Shown here piece by piece: positions 40,401 to 46,256 of a stretch of DNA of 64,000 nt. Numbering within the stretch: the stretch's first letter is position 1; every line of letters starts with the position of its first letter. Made by a program: the position numbers and the translations under genes. This DNA comes from Hofstenia miamia (lineage: Eukaryota > Xenacoelomorpha > Acoela), in contig SCFE01000046.1 of the NCBI GenBank assembly GCA_004352715.1, forward strand, positions 154,229-218,228. Direction: 5' to 3'. The notes under the pieces were generated by a model. The model made no database searches, was not told where the DNA came from, and worked only from the letters and a program-made list of their open reading frames with translations.

Positions 40401-42831
40401 AATCTTATCTATGGTTTTAGATATATCGTGTTTCTCAATCTCTTTCATTGTTAATTATTAAAAAATATTGATGTTAATCAGTTTGATTTGAGAAAGATCC
40501 AAGGCGTTAAGTAATACAAATGAATTGCTGTTTCTTCGTTAGAAAATAATTGATGTTAATTATCATTTGATTGGAGAAGGATCCACACCGTAAAATCAAA
40601 TTCAACGTTTTAGATCGGGTTCATGTTTACCTCATATTGTCTGTGATCTCCAGCTAATATTTAAATTTCGTGAACTATGTATATTTTCTTTGAAGGCCTT
40701 TGAACAAAAGTATTTATTTTTTTAAAACTATGTAACTGAGTGGTGTATTTCGAATTAAGAATTCTGTTCAATGTTCTTGTAAAATATTGATTCCTTCTTT
40801 CCATGATTGCGATACACTGTTCAAAATTTTGCCACAATTAGTTATTTCATATGATTCTGTTAGAGAAGTGAATATTTTTTCTAATGCTATATTTTAGACA
40901 CATGCAACCACCTCCAAGGTACACACATCCTCCTGCTACAGCTGGCTATAGGTCAATGACAAACACTCGTCAACATGATCCACAAAGAAGGAATCATCCT
41001 CAACAACGACTCATGTACAGGGTGCGCAATTTAAACATCTTATGTTTAATTACTCTCCAATAAAGAACTTTTTAGAAAGCCAACTTTTCTAATCCATGTG
41101 TATATTGTAGTTTCCAAGCGTTAACCTTTTGTTAACGAGACCCATTTTAATTTTTTTACTAAAGTTAATGTGTCCTGAAAAATTAATTGTATGATGTTCA
41201 TAATGCTTATAGGAATGGACGCGCGTAAATTATTGTTCCAATTCATGCAGGCGATCCTCCAGAGGAAATTACACACCGTTCAGAGATGGCCATTTACCTA
41301 GCTTGGGTCGATGCAATTAAAAATGTCCTGAAATTTTAAAAATAACTTATTATACTACAGGGCGAGCAAGTTAACCCAAATGCAGTAAATGAATATAAAT
41401 ATAAGCATTAGAGTATACAGATTTTATTATATATTTCTAATTTACCCAAAGTTAGTCTAGCAGACTGTAAAATTATTGACTTTGTTTGGCAAAAATGAGC
41501 CCGAATTGACGTTAACTTTTATGACTGGGTCAAATTTGTCCCAGGCCTAAGGTTTAGTGGGCCAAATCGGGCTTGGGCCTGAATTTTCGATCCATGCTGA
41601 TCTCTACCCTCCCTTTAAGGCGCATTTTTAACCTCGTTTTTTTACTATTTTTGTTCAAAATGATCTACTGATCACCTTCGTTTTATCTGCCCACAAAGTT
41701 AGAGGCTGAGCATATTAAGGGGCTACCCATACCGAAAAATCAAAAATTGAAATAACATAAGTTATCCTGGCAATATTAGGCTTATATGATAAGACAATTT
41801 GGAAATTGTAGAAATTTGGTTTGAAAAATTATTTTCCGTTCTGGTTGTCATGGTAGCCACTAATTAAAGGATATAATAAGACTAAATTAAAAATGGTTAT
41901 ATTTGTATATCTGAAGTAGTTATCATGTTACATTTTGTAGAAAATAAGATTCTCTATACAACTACAATTTTTTAGTGTCAACTTTACGACTTATTACCTC
42001 ATTAATATTCAAAATGTCATAAAAGCACTGAACTAAATTCAAAATGGATTTTATCTCATTGTTTGTGTATAGAGGAATTGTTCTGGGAACATTCTGTCCA
42101 AAGATCAAATCAAAATGCAGCAACAAACCTGAGTTATGATTGTTCGATTGTAGGTAAATATGAAAAAAAATTGTTAAAAAATCAAATAGCATGGCAGTAT
42201 AACTATTCAGATTATCAGAAATTGTGTAAATCTTTTTGAATTTTTTGAATAATCAAGAATCAGAAATATTTTTCAAAAAGGAATTATAAAGGATGGATAA
42301 AAGTTTTAAAATATGCAAAAAAAATAATAGACAAAAATTGCAAAAAACATTTTTTCTGTAGGGGAACCCGCTTAAGCTGACTAAATATATTCGAACAGAA
42401 TTCGTTTTAAAGCATGTTTTTACTGGCGAAAATTTTTGCTATCCCAATAGAGCCAAATAGATATTGTAATGATTTTAGTTCTATTAGATATGTTTATTAT
42501 CTAATTCATTTTATTTTAGCGGCAGTTTTCAAATATACAGCAGCCAACACAACCACGTATGTTCATGATGCAACAAGCACTAAACAATTCAGCTCTTAAT
42601 AATGCATTCAAATCTCACTCTCCACAAGCCAATGCTGCACATGCCAATATTTACGTCGATTACCCTCTCAAGACATACCCCGACCGCCGAGAGAACATAT
42701 GGACCCCGGCTTGTCCACAGAAAATGGTCAATGTTACAAAAATTCCAAACAAGGTGAAACAATTTATACGTCTCCTATTTTTTAAGCATGAATCAATTTT
42801 GAAATTTTCAGTATACACTAGAAGCAGTTGA
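2642..42831 (+). CDS. Four-module YWTD-propeller/EGF receptor gene, LRP5/6-like (22 exons, 5' end missing)
   Basis: This entry covers the whole gene; exons are listed separately. Joining 22 exons at GT...TTTAG boundaries with matching phases gives one continuous frame of about 1464 codons ending at 42831. The protein has four six-bladed YWTD propellers, each followed by an EGF module, then a Ser/Thr/Lys-rich stalk, one transmembrane helix and a cytoplasmic tail of about 145 residues. In known families this order of four propeller-EGF pairs belongs to LRP5/6/Arrow, the Wnt co-receptors. No class A LDL-receptor repeats are seen between EGF4 and the membrane, and the tail lacks PPPSPxS motifs, so co-receptor signalling cannot be assumed. 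The YWTD motifs are strongly diverged (for example LFYT, IYYT, IFWT, VFWS). The signal-peptide exon was not found. An LRP-type endocytic receptor or an orphan LRP5/6 paralogue are the alternatives. Confidence 0.85.
3005..3182 (+). CDS. Receptor exon 2: propeller 1, blade with YWVV
   Basis: Classical LRP pattern: NIAVDWVHNMLYWVVYTAKS is the 'GLAVDWxxxxLYWTD' signature, followed by KVIVSKINN and LIALHPVRK, which is the 'AIALDPxxG' equivalent. The acceptor is TTTTAG, joining the split Gly codon. The donor is AA|GTAATT, leaving phase 2. Confidence 0.9.
3337..3569 (+). CDS. Receptor exon 3: propeller 1, two blades
   Basis: The first base completes the Lys codon from exon 2. Two degenerate YWTD motifs are present (LMYVLV and FLYFTV), with MDGSKMYEL and MELSGSYIIKKI corresponding to the 'LDGxxR' turns. 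The exon ends before GTAAGA in phase 1. Each propeller has one exon with two YWTD motifs in this third position. Confidence 0.88.
3570..11466 (+). other. Intron 3 (7.9 kb), no further exon seen
   Basis: Exons 3 and 4 join in phase across this interval, so no exon needs to be missing. Short open frames inside lack conserved motifs. The only structures noted are a 53-bp tandem duplication and weak inverted repeats near 7400-7460. Confidence 0.7.
8091..8196. repeat. Two tandem copies of a 53-bp unit
   Basis: The 53-base unit beginning 'cttcagaattatctgatgct' occurs at 8091-8143 and again, identically by eye, at 8144-8196. It is intronic. It is probably a recent replication-slippage duplication. 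Confidence 0.9.
11467..11673 (+). CDS. Receptor exon 4: last blade of propeller 1
   Basis: RFLAVFNDVLYFTSP matches the LRP pattern 'PFSLAVFEDxVYWTD'. It is followed by SIYRVHPLS and then IKVLPSIYPG, the 'PMDIKVYHPLRQP' equivalent that closes a propeller before an EGF module. The TTTAG acceptor joins a split Lys codon. The donor is CAG|GTAACT, leaving phase 1. Confidence 0.9.
13601..13800. mobile_element. Possible hAT-type MITE remnant
   Basis: The sequence 'cagtggttctta' at 13601 resembles the common hAT terminal repeat CAGTGGTTCTCAACC. It is followed by a C-rich stretch, with a complementary G-rich 'ctggggtgaatg' near 13783. A clean second end or target duplication was not seen. It lies in the intron before the EGF1 exon. 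Confidence 0.3.
13947..14075 (+). CDS. Receptor exon 5: EGF module 1
   Basis: A 43-codon exon, phase 1 at both ends, encodes a complete EGF domain with six cysteines. The pattern KCNDDNNGGCESICLP then CRCPIGYTT...SC matches the LRP type 'NPCxxNNGGCSHLCLLSP...CxCPxGF...C'. The acceptor is TTTTAG and the donor AAAA|GTAAGA. It is a symmetric module exon. Confidence 0.93.
14655..14863 (+). CDS. Receptor exon 6: propeller 2, first exon
   Basis: It opens with SILFAVGSSIYRKHI ('LLFSxGxxIRxI' of LRP propellers), then AIASTLFDKNIIYFAS ('AIDFDxxxxxIYWSD') and GGTISMFNL. The preceding open frame extends upstream to 14432, but phase and homology place the acceptor at the TTTAG ending at 14654. The donor AAA|GTAAGT leaves phase 0. 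Confidence 0.85.
15784..15970 (+). CDS. Receptor exon 7: propeller 2, second exon
   Basis: GLSGPQYIVVDSMARNIYYT is the 'GLxxPxxIAVDWxxRNIYWTD' signature. It is followed by RTFEVVSHNGSFRTVLF ('IEVxxLDGSxRxVL') and PNDLTILSDS. The acceptor is TTTAG in phase 0. The donor T|GTGAGT leaves phase 1. Confidence 0.9.
16920..16962. repeat. (AT)n microsatellite
   Basis: About 20 AT dinucleotides immediately precede the acceptor of the nested GPCR-like exon. Similar runs occur at about 31388-31417, 33018-33042, 59531-59554 and 61083-61112. Confidence 0.95.
16983..17263 (+). CDS. GPCR-like terminal exon (TM6-TM7) nested in receptor intron 7
   Basis: After a TTCTTTAG acceptor the frame runs to a TAA at 17261-17263. 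It encodes a basic stretch (SNAKSNVTKMLFTV) leading into a helix with the TM6 proline (FILTTFPDQMHFAFF), a loop, then a second helix LVLTNVGVNFFVYPLTNSHF. The NFFVY matches the class A TM7 motif NPxxY with Pro replaced, and HF resembles helix 8. No earlier transmembrane exons were found nearby on the same strand. It may therefore be the last exon of a nested gene with an odd structure, or a pseudogene fragment. It cannot belong to the receptor, because exons 7 and 8 join without it. Confidence 0.55.
17541..17740 (+). CDS. Receptor exon 8: propeller 2, two blades
   Basis: Two degenerate YWTD motifs are present (EIYIGVT and NIYWIDS), with GLIKKFAIEG and PHTLVELRNAPLGL matching the strands around them. 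TTTAG acceptor; the first two bases complete a Trp codon. The donor is AAG|GTATGT in phase 0. Position and motif count match exons 3, 13 and 17. Confidence 0.88.
18978..19182 (+). CDS. Receptor exon 9: last blade of propeller 2
   Basis: STLITVDSFFIYAVVSKGD corresponds to 'xSLAVFEDxVYWTDW', and FILQYNIDDKEK to 'IxRANKxTG'. YRPYTAVATYNIDDVLG is the closing 'PMDIKVYHPL' strand. TTTTAG acceptor in phase 0; donor TTAG|GTAGAC in phase 1, as at the end of every propeller here. Confidence 0.85.
20045..20480 (-). mobile_element. LINE 5' fragment, Dong/R4-like, next to a (TTA)n tract
   Basis: This island is clearly GC-richer than its surroundings. The minus-strand frame 20361-20044 contains HKWTDEQNRTALECYRRS then GYRKRMLEEWRKA, a pattern I associate with N-terminal regions of LINE polyproteins. 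Further frames toward 19900 (RERISEEERQQRF-like) continue it with frameshifts. On the minus strand the element begins 'gggcaggtagcccagttgg', which contains a pol III A-box-like string, next to (ATT)n at 20481-20499. Dong-type LINEs are known to insert into TAA repeats. The clade is tentative. Confidence 0.5.
20740..21063. repeat. Direct repeat, copy 1 of 2 (about 324 bp)
   Basis: Matches 21554-21878 essentially base for base, apart from one T in a homopolymer. It ends exactly at the ambiguous base 21064. Confidence 0.95.
21065..21552. other. 488-bp segment bounded by single ambiguous bases
   Basis: The segment lies between single n's at 21064 and 21553, which are flanked by the two copies of a 324-bp repeat. 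It has no counterpart elsewhere in the window and no convincing gene, although short open frames exist on both strands. It looks like an alternative or misplaced contig stitched in during assembly. Confidence 0.6.
21554..21878. repeat. Direct repeat, copy 2 of 2 (about 325 bp)
   Basis: Second copy of 20740-21063, starting immediately after the ambiguous base 21553. The sequence continues into the unique intron DNA before the EGF2 exon. Confidence 0.95.
22096..22229 (+). CDS. Receptor exon 10: EGF module 2
   Basis: A complete six-cysteine EGF: HCRKHNCSHLCVRS, then YKCLCPLLYEM...KC. The SHLC string matches the LRP EGF core. TTTAG acceptor, phase-1 entry; donor AAG|GTGATT in phase 0. This EGF exon is therefore asymmetric, unlike EGF1. 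Confidence 0.93.
22355..22610 (+). CDS. Receptor exon 11: propeller 3, first exon
   Basis: GVFSSGVALYAMDLS is the 'LLFSxGxxIRxIDL' opening. SVVYFDYDPIEQEIYFFNSS gives the blade with a YWTD equivalent, and GNPVTGFAIDFLG leads into the next blade. TTTTAG acceptor in phase 0; donor G|GTTAGT in phase 1. Confidence 0.9.
22611..26569 (+). other. Intron 11 (4.0 kb), no gene seen
   Basis: Exons 11 and 12 join in phase. The interval holds no recognised gene. It contains the perfect palindrome at 25101-25131 and a low-copy repeat-like stretch (about 22740-22960) weakly resembling 40470-40650. Confidence 0.6.
25101..25131. repeat. Perfect 31-bp hairpin palindrome
   Basis: Two 14-bp arms (25101-25114 and 25118-25131) are exact reverse complements separated by 'gat'. 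The arms read 'catgttttaaacag'. No flanking transposon was recognised. Confidence 0.9.
26570..26717 (+). CDS. Receptor exon 12: propeller 3, second exon
   Basis: GRNLYWAVRETGIFVSKIDG is the 'xRNLYWTDxxxxxIEVxxLDG' signature, ending NPTSLTITRSG ('PxAIALDPxxG'). TTTAG acceptor; the first two bases complete a Gly codon. The donor GG|GTAATT leaves phase 2. Confidence 0.92.
27214..27370 (+). CDS. Receptor exon 13: propeller 3, two blades
   Basis: YLYYVEDCSGQNSIAKMSLNG and HLLYFMANE supply two YWTD equivalents. The open frame continues to 27556, but a GTTAAA donor after GAG at 27370 restores phase 0. It also gives normal spacing into exon 14 (LYFMANE then IIYQ...), so I end the exon there. TTTAG acceptor. 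Confidence 0.8.
27371..30271 (+). other. Intron 13, part before the P-like element
   Basis: AT-rich, with no receptor exon seen or required by phase. A protein-like open frame at 29838-30161 is listed separately. Confidence 0.6.
29838..30161 (+). pseudogene. Unrecognised protein-like frame beside the P-like element
   Basis: The last third, about 29984-30161, has coding character: GGFCIPSDYSLALSTF, then YEQISSNPDAKQQLLKLS and AASFRRALL before a stop. The RGGFCIPS string loosely resembles the RGGLxxPS motif near the C-terminus of P-element/THAP9 transposases, so it may be a fragment of another transposase copy on the + strand. No start or upstream domain was identified. The function is not assigned. 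Confidence 0.3.
30679..31034. mobile_element. pogo/Tigger-type MITE nested in the P-like element
   Basis: The ends are CAGTCAAACCTCG at 30679-30691 and its reverse complement at 31022-31034, with similarity continuing inward (ttcgaac). TA dinucleotides flank both sides (30677-30678 and 31035-31036). This is the Tigger/pogo terminal signature and TA target. At 356 bp it cannot encode a transposase and is non-autonomous. Confidence 0.8.
31529..32041 (-). pseudogene. P-like transposase, C-terminal part (copy 1)
   Basis: The minus-strand frame contains LKNIVSGFIVSKHKELAC, then YQEMISRGGLHHPSNTFFEYV, resembling the C-terminal region of P-element/THAP9 transposases ('YIAGFVVRK...RGGLxxPS'). The frame ends at 31529, near the left end of the element. 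It is separated from upstream transposase frames by intron-like or damaged sequence. Confidence 0.6.
32066..33010 (-). pseudogene. P-like transposase, central part with stop codons (copy 1)
   Basis: Minus-strand segments in order: an exon-like stretch after a TTTAG acceptor near 33000 (RIRFWSQLNEVIRR then LEMLNKRSNAKLYS and SFPSVTLQQITSK), a short HDGEVFVADWAD-like stretch, then RQNVKLVLKGFNEKTIASL and WMAKLPLFM. These resemble the DDE-type core of P/THAP9 transposases. There are several in-frame stops. One of them (about 32993) is a TAG where the second copy has CAG. No THAP zinc finger was seen. Confidence 0.6.
33816..34007 (-). pseudogene. Unrecognised protein-like frame right of the P-like element
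   Basis: The minus-strand frame reads PLQIFTLIKEAKHRQAH, TMLYNKLTRPLNNTVQQRL and TFASRQLATVCAL. Its composition looks coding-like rather than AT-random, but I do not recognise the family and it is short. It is probably a fragment of another mobile-element protein. Confidence 0.25.
34670..34895 (+). CDS. Receptor exon 14: last blade of propeller 3
   Basis: IIYQAPFSERDSKREVLKL continues the preceding blade. ISDTLVLYKDSIFWADG is the 'HPFALTVFEDxIYWTD' equivalent, then IKSVPRSDEK. RAIPNNG closes the propeller. TTTAG acceptor in phase 0; donor G|GTAGGA in phase 1. It contains no cysteine. Confidence 0.88.
35419..35704 (+). CDS. Receptor exon 15: degenerate EGF module 3 fused to propeller 4 start
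   Basis: After a CTTTAG acceptor the exon reads SSFCSHLSLRDG, then SCACPTGIALRKTDPSQC. Aligned with the EGF core 'GGCSHLCLLS...CACPTG...C', it keeps C2, C4, C5 and C6 but lacks C1 and has Ser at C3. The same exon then runs without an intron into propeller 4 (STDFSYEGKRLFFSDLYS, a YWTD blade). In the other modules the EGF is its own exon. Donor AT|GTAATT, phase 2. Confidence 0.9.
35751..35990 (+). CDS. Receptor exon 16: propeller 4, second exon
   Basis: IVKIAVDWSAGNIFWTDSS is the best-preserved YWTD signature in the gene (FWTD). It is followed by KKIFVMRIKKPK, and EPCAIAVNPEKR is the 'PxAIAVDPxxR' strand. TTTTAG acceptor; donor AG|GTAAGA in phase 2. Confidence 0.95.
36094..36325 (+). CDS. Receptor exon 17: propeller 4, two blades
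   Basis: YVFWSDLSTGTIERAYMDG and VKSIAIDYHENRLYFTSE are two clear YWTD blades with the 'IERAxMDGxxR' turn. FISDLNGKDIQTV and HNPPFGITI follow. CTTTAG acceptor; donor ATC|GTAAGA in phase 0. Confidence 0.95.
37209..37365 (+). CDS. Receptor exon 18: last blade of propeller 4
   Basis: NKHIFYIADSSFKSIRKTS is the final YWTD equivalent (FYIAD). The exon ends ADDVQLG before G|GTAAGT in phase 1. TTTTAG acceptor, phase 0. Its length (157 bp) is shorter than the other closing exons. Confidence 0.88.
38335..38577 (+). CDS. Receptor exon 19: EGF module 4 and juxtamembrane stalk
   Basis: A six-cysteine EGF (SVCIESKCSFLCLPN, then YGCACPPQEDC) is followed by a stalk of about 50 residues rich in Ser, Thr and Lys (VEIPSKVQSSNQHVSD, SSKPTKKAVTT). 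The stalk contains two extra cysteines in NCGPQSNCFNSS. In LRP5/6 three class A repeats occupy this place; here nothing of that kind is present. TTTAG acceptor; donor A|GTTAGT in phase 1. Confidence 0.92.
38578..40224 (+). other. Intron 19, no LDL-A exon seen
   Basis: I looked specifically for class A repeat exons (CDGxxDCxDGSDE-like, phase 1-1) in this interval and saw none. Exons 19 and 20 join in phase without one. Confidence 0.6.
40225..40318 (+). CDS. Receptor exon 20: transmembrane helix
   Basis: A short exon encodes SSDNVSFIAVVIGVIV, then MLVAILLIVVFFLLYR: about 25 hydrophobic residues followed by Tyr-Arg, typical of a type I membrane anchor. TTTTTAG acceptor; donor AG|GTTAGT in phase 2. 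Confidence 0.92.
40898..41021 (+). CDS. Receptor exon 21: cytoplasmic tail with PPxY
   Basis: The exon reads RHMQPPPRYTHPPATAGY, then a basic, Gln/Asn-rich stretch (TRQHDPQRRNHPQQRLMY). PPRY is a PPxY motif of the kind bound by WW domains, including NEDD4-type ubiquitin ligases. The surrounding PPPRYTHPP recalls, but does not match, the PPPSPxS signalling motif of LRP5/6. TTTTAG acceptor; the donor G|GTGCGC is weak. Confidence 0.8.
42520..42831 (+). CDS. Receptor exon 22: end of the cytoplasmic tail
   Basis: Phase-0 exon after TTTTAG. It encodes a Gln/Asn/Met-rich tail (RQFSNIQQPTQPRMFMMQQ, NIYVDYPLKTYPDRRENI, WTPACPQKMVN) and runs to TGA at 42829-42831. An alternative GTGAAA donor at 42754 with a TTTTCAG acceptor at 42811 would remove 58 bp and end at 42868 (YTLEAVERIKHH...). 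All other acceptors in the gene are TTTAG, so I prefer the unspliced end. No NPxY motif is present. Confidence 0.75.
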   Translation, partial: RQFSNIQQPTQPRMFMMQQALNNSALNNAFKSHSPQANAAHANIYVDYPLKTYPDRRENIWTPACPQKMVNVTKIPNKVKQFIRLLFFKHESILKFSVYTRSS

Positions 42832-42868
42832 GAGAATCAAGCATCACATTGCAATTTTTTCATTATAG

Positions 42869-45388
42869 TTGTTCTTTCTGAAATACAATAGGGATTCTGC
42901 AGTGCAGATTGACATGAGTTTAATTAATAAGGGTGTAAAGATAGCGATTACTGTAGGCACCTACATCAATTGAAGTTATGGTAAATTGATGGATTGTGAT
43001 TCAACCCAAAGTAATTTAAAAGTATTAATAACGTGAGTAAGATTTCTTAAGACATTTACCAGCAGCGTCAGAGACTAGCAAAAGAAAATTGTTCCTTGCT
43101 ATCTTAATTTTTTCAAAGCGTAATCAATGTGCTGGGAAACAATTGTATGATTTGGCGGGTCATCTAACTTTATACACATTAGTGGAAATACAGACCCAGA
43201 AGATGTAAAATCACTTCCAAGAACCATTTCAACCATTGATTTCAGATTCATTGATTATCATGGAGACTTCTTTATCATTCAGAATATTTATAACACGCCA
43301 CTTTGCGCTGGGCGGTTATAACGGTCATTTCATATCTAGCAATAATTTCTGCATGGTAGTGTCTCATTTTTTTGCAATTGTATGTTGGCTGTCGAAAGTG
43401 CCTTTCACTGTCTATTTAGCAAAGTCGTTGTTCGGAGGGGAGCAATAAGGATTAACCTTGCTGTGAACTCGTGTCAATATTTTGCTTGTAGGTTCCCGAG
43501 TTCCTATGCCTTTGTATAAAAAATTTCCTGACCGACAGATTCATTGCACAGGATGCAAAGCATTCTGTCATTTGGGTGTACCTATTAACTCAGTTGGAAA
43601 GTCGCTCACAATATTCAAAATTTTTACCTTGTTCGTTTTAGCATTCCTTGCTAACCTAGTAAACAATTAACACATGTAACGGTGAAAGCAGAAGCCTGTT
43701 TTTATCGCAAAACTTGCAACAGCTCAACGTTCATTGGTTCTCCCATATTTCGCCCTCTACGAGCTGCCAGTGGTTTAGCGGATTTTTTAGAAATATGCAA
43801 TCAGTGAGAAAAACAGAACCCAATTTCTAAGAACTGATTGTATACATTTGAATTTATTTCAGAAGTTGCCAATTTTGACTTTATTTTTGAAAAGTGTTAA
43901 TTTTGACTTTCGGGTTGCCCTACTGATCATCTTAGAACACTGATTGATTTTGATGACTGATAAACAACGGTATTGAGGTGATGTAGCAATGAAAAGTCTG
44001 ATGAATCTTTATTTAATAACTATAAATTTCAATTAATAGTGTATTATAAAGTAATTAATGACATTTTTTAAATGTATAAATTCATTAATGGCCCTCCAAT
44101 AATATATATTATTTTTCAACCATTAATTTTTTTAGCAACCTTGCTGAAAAGTGTTTTAAGTTCGGTCCTGAAGTAGAAGTGCAGATATCCCAATGCTTAA
44201 ACAGCCTAAAATTGCTATTGATTCCCTTAAAAACGAGTTTGTCTTGGATTAATCACCTAAAAATTTAGACTATAGGTGCTATGTTTGATTTTTGGCTTTT
44301 CACTCCCTGCAATTTATATTGTACGTCACTTATATGATAGAGGCGGTGGCGGACAACGTTTTCTTATTATTTACGGATGATGATTTTAGATGTTCACTCG
44401 AGGGCAGTATGAAAGACGTAAGCCAGACGATGACACAAGTTTTGGAACACAATCATCTGACAGCATTCCTGGTGACTCTTAGAATCTTCCACACGCCATA
44501 GTAGACTTTGAATTATGAATTATTGCAATTTTTGTAATTTATTAGACCTCAGACAGTACAGTGCCTACTGTCGCAATGGCTTAAATTTTTTATCACGTTG
44601 TTTGTTTTTTTTCTAGTTTTTGTAAATTTTTTAGTTAATTGTCATCTCTGAAATCCGTGGTGCTTTTTGATGAATTGTTCTGCGTTTTATTTCTTGTAGT
44701 TTTGTATATACATGTACATGTACTATTTAGATTAGAACTTGTATAATGCATTATTTTTTTACTTTCGAATATAATTATTTTCTTGTACTTAAGTATTCCA
44801 CAAGACTAGGTAGCCCTATCATATCTAAGATAAGTTGTTAGAAACGTTAAATTGTGAAATACATTTATACCTCAAACAAGAGATGGCGACCATGACCGGT
44901 CCGGTTCCGGTCACCCCTGACCAGTCCGATATCCAAGTCACTCTCATGTGGGTACCAGCTTTGACCAGTTCTCACATTAAAAAGTACCAGTATTGACCGC
45001 GTTACCTGTTTTATAGTTTTTTGACATGTTGACCGGCATTGCTGTTTCGGTCCGTTTTTTTCAGTACATAATGGATTTGTGCAATTGAAATAACGGGGGT
45101 TATTTCTCATTAATCCTACATATTTCATTATTGATTTAAACACGCAAATCAAAAATTCTAGCCAAATCACGCAATGCTTTTCATGTAATTTTTAATAGTT
45201 TTTTTTAATATTGGTACTTTTATGCAAATGATTATTTCATGATAGATTTTATTAATTAATGACACGTTGTGATTAATTGCAAACATCGATGTGGAAGATT
45301 TTGAATCTTAATTTAATAAGCAGAGCTTAACGCCAGTGGTAATTCAGAAATCAAAATAATCCGGTCACGGAAAACTTGCGGCACCCGT
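42869..45388. other. Intergenic AT-rich stretch, no gene seen
   Basis: No conserved protein, RNA gene or clear transposon was recognised. Short open frames (for example 43482-43670 and 44292-44501) carry no known motif. A slightly GC-rich patch lies at 44885-45050. Confidence 0.5.
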
Positions 45389-45805
45389 TAATAAGTTTAA
45401 TATATCTAGGAGCAATAATAGGCTCAAAGCTTTATTTCACAATGCATATAATTTATTACTAAAAGAAATAGCTATGAGCATTAGAAAAATATCCCATTGA
45501 AATAATTCAAATGCTTCATGCTTTCGTTATGAGCAAGTTAAACTAATATTTTATATACTGCATGTAATATACACAGCTTAATACTAAAAAAGCTTTGAGT
45601 TCAACTAAAATGGGCATTTAATTATAGTAATAAATACTCTTCTAAGGGATTATATTTCTAAATATATTAATTTTCCACAAGATTTTATTATTTGTAATAA
45701 TTTTAACAAAAACATTCAAATATATTTCGACTTACAAAGTCATCGTCCGTTTTACAAATAATTCCCTTTAATTGTTACTTGATTATATAATAATATTTTA
45801 TTTTA

Positions 45806-46087
45806 CTAAATCTTAATTATTGGTAGCAATAGTTTATGTATGTAATCATCTTTTGTATTTAGACTTGGTTGAAATGATCTAATTAGAATGCTTTCAGTGA
45901 TCTTAAGATATTTGGCATCAGTATTCTTTAAAATTTTTACATCATAACTTAGTCCACAATATTTTAGGTGTTTCGAAATGGGTGAATTAGTTTCATGTTT
46001 TTTGCTTAGGTGCCGTCCGCAATATCCGATATAATCTTCATCACAGGTGCATTGAATCTTATAAATTACACTAGGTTTATCGGACAT
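45806..46087 (-). CDS. GIY-YIG endonuclease domain fragment of a Penelope-like element
   Basis: The 93-residue frame contains VIYKIQCTCDEDYIGYCGR, then LSKKHETNSPISKHLKYCG, LKNTDAKYLKITESILI and QPSLN. This is the GIY-YIG order as found in Penelope-like elements: a Cys-x-Cys-containing 'GIY' strand, 'YIG' with Arg, a His near SxIxxH, a Glu near the C-terminus (ITESILI), and a final P-x-LN. It is open from a Met but has no reverse transcriptase upstream. It is either the C-terminal remnant of a polyprotein or a stand-alone frame. Confidence 0.65.
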   Translation of the reverse strand: MSDKPSVIYKIQCTCDEDYIGYCGRHLSKKHETNSPISKHLKYCGLSYDVKILKNTDAKYLKITESILIRSFQPSLNTKDDYIHKLLLPIIKI

Positions 46088-46208
46088 GCTAGTTGTCGAT
46101 TTATGGCCGAGCTTTGCATTAAGTTTGTCGATCTTATAAACAAATCTTACTTTTTTTAATGAATTCTATCTTTCTCATTTGATGTATTAGAGGGAATTAT
46201 TTGTAAAA

Positions 46209-46256
46209 CTGACGATGACTTTGTAAGTCGAAATATATTTGAATGATTTTGTTAAG
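46209..46256 (+). ncRNA. Hammerhead-ribozyme-like motif in the Penelope-like terminal repeat
   Basis: CTGACGA (46209-46215) is followed by a hairpin with 5-bp arms gactt/aagtc (46217-46221 and 46225-46229), then GAAA (46230-46233) and a self-complementary 'tatata' run. This is the hammerhead core order CUGANGA, stem II, GAAA, short stem III. One unpaired T (46216) is extra, and stem I is weak. Hammerheads are known in Penelope-like terminal repeats. The mirror copy in the left repeat reads CGGACGA, a core mutation. Activity is unproven. Confidence 0.4.

Noticed and set aside
44880-45050. Repeated 'gaccgg/ccggtc' patch as a CRISPR-like or regulatory array
   Set aside because: The spacing is irregular, it is eukaryotic sequence, and the short motif repetition looks like simple compositional bias.
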